Positions 13,539 to 17,240 of a stretch of 17,240 nucleotides of DNA are shown one piece after another. The notes below the pieces were generated by a model that made no database searches, had not been told where the DNA came from, and was given only the letters and a program-made list of their open reading frames with translations. This DNA comes from an uncultured Collinsella sp. Lineage in GTDB: Bacteria; Actinomycetota; Coriobacteriia; Coriobacteriales; Coriobacteriaceae. The position numbers were made by a program, and so were the translations under genes. The first letter of the stretch is position 1, and each line of letters starts with the position of its first letter. Where the stretch lies: the NCBI GenBank assembly GCA_902479205.1, contig CABSNX010000013.1, positions 1 to 17,240 on the forward strand. The letters are read 5' to 3'.

Positions 13539-13601
13539 AAACAAAGACCTCCTGTTGAGAGCGGTGACGCGGCGGATCCGCGACCCTTAACTACTGAGAG
13601 T

Positions 13602-13607
13602 AGTATA
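13602..13607 (-). promoter_or_regulatory. Candidate -10 box for purE
   Basis: TATACT on the minus strand, 63 bp upstream of the purE start, between that gene and the long hairpin at 13634-13721. No clear -35 box is seen. CTACT and AGTAG (13591-13603) form a small inverted repeat beside it. Confidence 0.35.
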
Positions 13608-13633
13608 GCTGCTCCCGTCCCTGCGGTCTTTGT

Positions 13634-13721
13634 GGCGCTTCGCGGGCGGGCCAGGCTTTATCTTCACTCCGGTTGCTTCGCAAAGTCGTTCAGATAAAGC
13701 CTGGCCCGCCCGCGAAGCGCC
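13634..13721 (-). repeat. Long hairpin element, copy A (30-bp perfect stem, 28-nt loop)
   Basis: Arms 13634-13663 and 13692-13721 are exact complements over 30 bp. Read on the minus strand the loop starts GAACGACTTTGC and ends CCGGAGTGA, with an inner mini-stem TTGC/GCAA around GAA. The loop matches that of copy B at 13880-13969, which lies in the opposite orientation, although the stems differ. CCCTGCGGTCT (13619-13629) and CCCTGCGACCT (13720-13730) flank the element as an imperfect direct repeat. The T-runs expected of a terminator are missing. Confidence 0.85.
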
Positions 13722-13770
13722 CTGCGACCTACCGGGAATTGCTATGACGTACGTTGGCTGAAATATTAAC

Positions 13771-13806
13771 GTGGGATCCGCCGTTCGAACGAACGGCGGA
13801 TCCCAC
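13771..13806. repeat. 36-bp near-perfect palindrome between the two long hairpins
   Basis: GTGGGATCCGCCGTTC (13771-13786) pairs exactly with 13791-13806, around GAAC. On the plus strand a TTTTT run begins 7 nt after the stem; on the minus strand the next bases are GTTAATATTTC. It might end carB transcripts, but its symmetry also fits a protein-binding site. Bases 13807-13879, between this palindrome and copy B, hold nothing recognisable. Confidence 0.75.
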
Positions 13807-13879
13807 ACTCACTTTTTATTCAGCCCTAGTCATCGCGCAAAGCCCCTTCCGCAGCACACGGAGCAGCCAAGTCACCGCA

Positions 13880-13969
13880 GGCCGGGGCGGGAGGGGCCGA
13901 GTTTCCTCCTGAGCGACTCTGCTTGCAGCCGGAGCGAAAGGGGGAAACTCGGCCCCTCCCGCCCCGGCC
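13880..13969 (+). repeat. Long hairpin element, copy B (31-bp stem, 28-nt loop)
   Basis: Arms 13880-13910 and 13939-13969 pair over 31 positions with a single G-U. The loop starts GAGCGACTCTGC and ends CCGGAGCGAA, with an inner mini-stem CTGC/GCAG around TT. It starts 11 bp beyond the carB stop codon (carB being on the minus strand). Loop ends agree with copy A at 18 of 21 positions by eye, while the outer and inner stems differ but stay paired. Confidence 0.85.
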
Positions 13970-13980
13970 GACCAGGTCAA

Positions 13981-17240
<3,260 letters not shown>

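Noticed and set aside
13634..13969. IS element or MITE ends flanking a cargo
   Set aside because: Copies A and B are inverted relative to each other, but the sequence between them holds no gene and no clear target duplication bounds the pair. Each copy is a full hairpin, not an IS end. A small mobile hairpin is still possible.

Overview
The window looks like a chromosomal segment of a high-GC anaerobic actinobacterium of the class Coriobacteriia, most like Collinsella. This is an inference from gene content and protein style: a glutamate/glutamine-type ABC operon, an Fe-S type PurF, a class B sortase beside a divergent MoaE-like protein, and high GC with many intergenic palindromes. No rRNA, tRNA, CRISPR array, transposase or phage gene was seen. 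All genes but one are on the minus strand, so the text below follows transcription from high to low coordinates.

Region 17240-13981 holds most of carB (its 5' end lies outside the window), the large subunit of carbamoyl-phosphate synthetase. Region 13980-13539 has no gene but contains three very long palindromes. Two of them are oppositely oriented copies of one hairpin family whose stems differ while the loop is conserved. Region 13538-11587 is a tight purE - class B sortase - MoaE-like cluster. It converges on a plus-strand membrane protein gene (10251-11480, PF06541-like), and the two share a terminator. Region 9956-6334 is purF-purM-purN, steps 1, 5 and 3 of IMP synthesis, ending in a clear intrinsic terminator.

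Region 6181-3774 holds a lone PTS EIIA-like protein, a membrane-anchored PrsA-type foldase and a YqeY protein, again ending in a terminator. Region 3517-488 is an ATPase - binding lipoprotein - permease - permease operon with the same order as gluABCD of Corynebacterium. A cytidylate kinase-like gene follows and runs off the left edge.

The main unexplained signal lies between genes. At five loci, and in relic form at a sixth, there is a short element in which a GGGGAC-type core sits inside an inverted repeat whose sequence differs from locus to locus. The paired 30-bp hairpins between carB and purE follow the same principle (variable stem, conserved loop) with a different core. These two repeat families are the best candidates for something not yet described. 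The protein-coding content itself is largely housekeeping.
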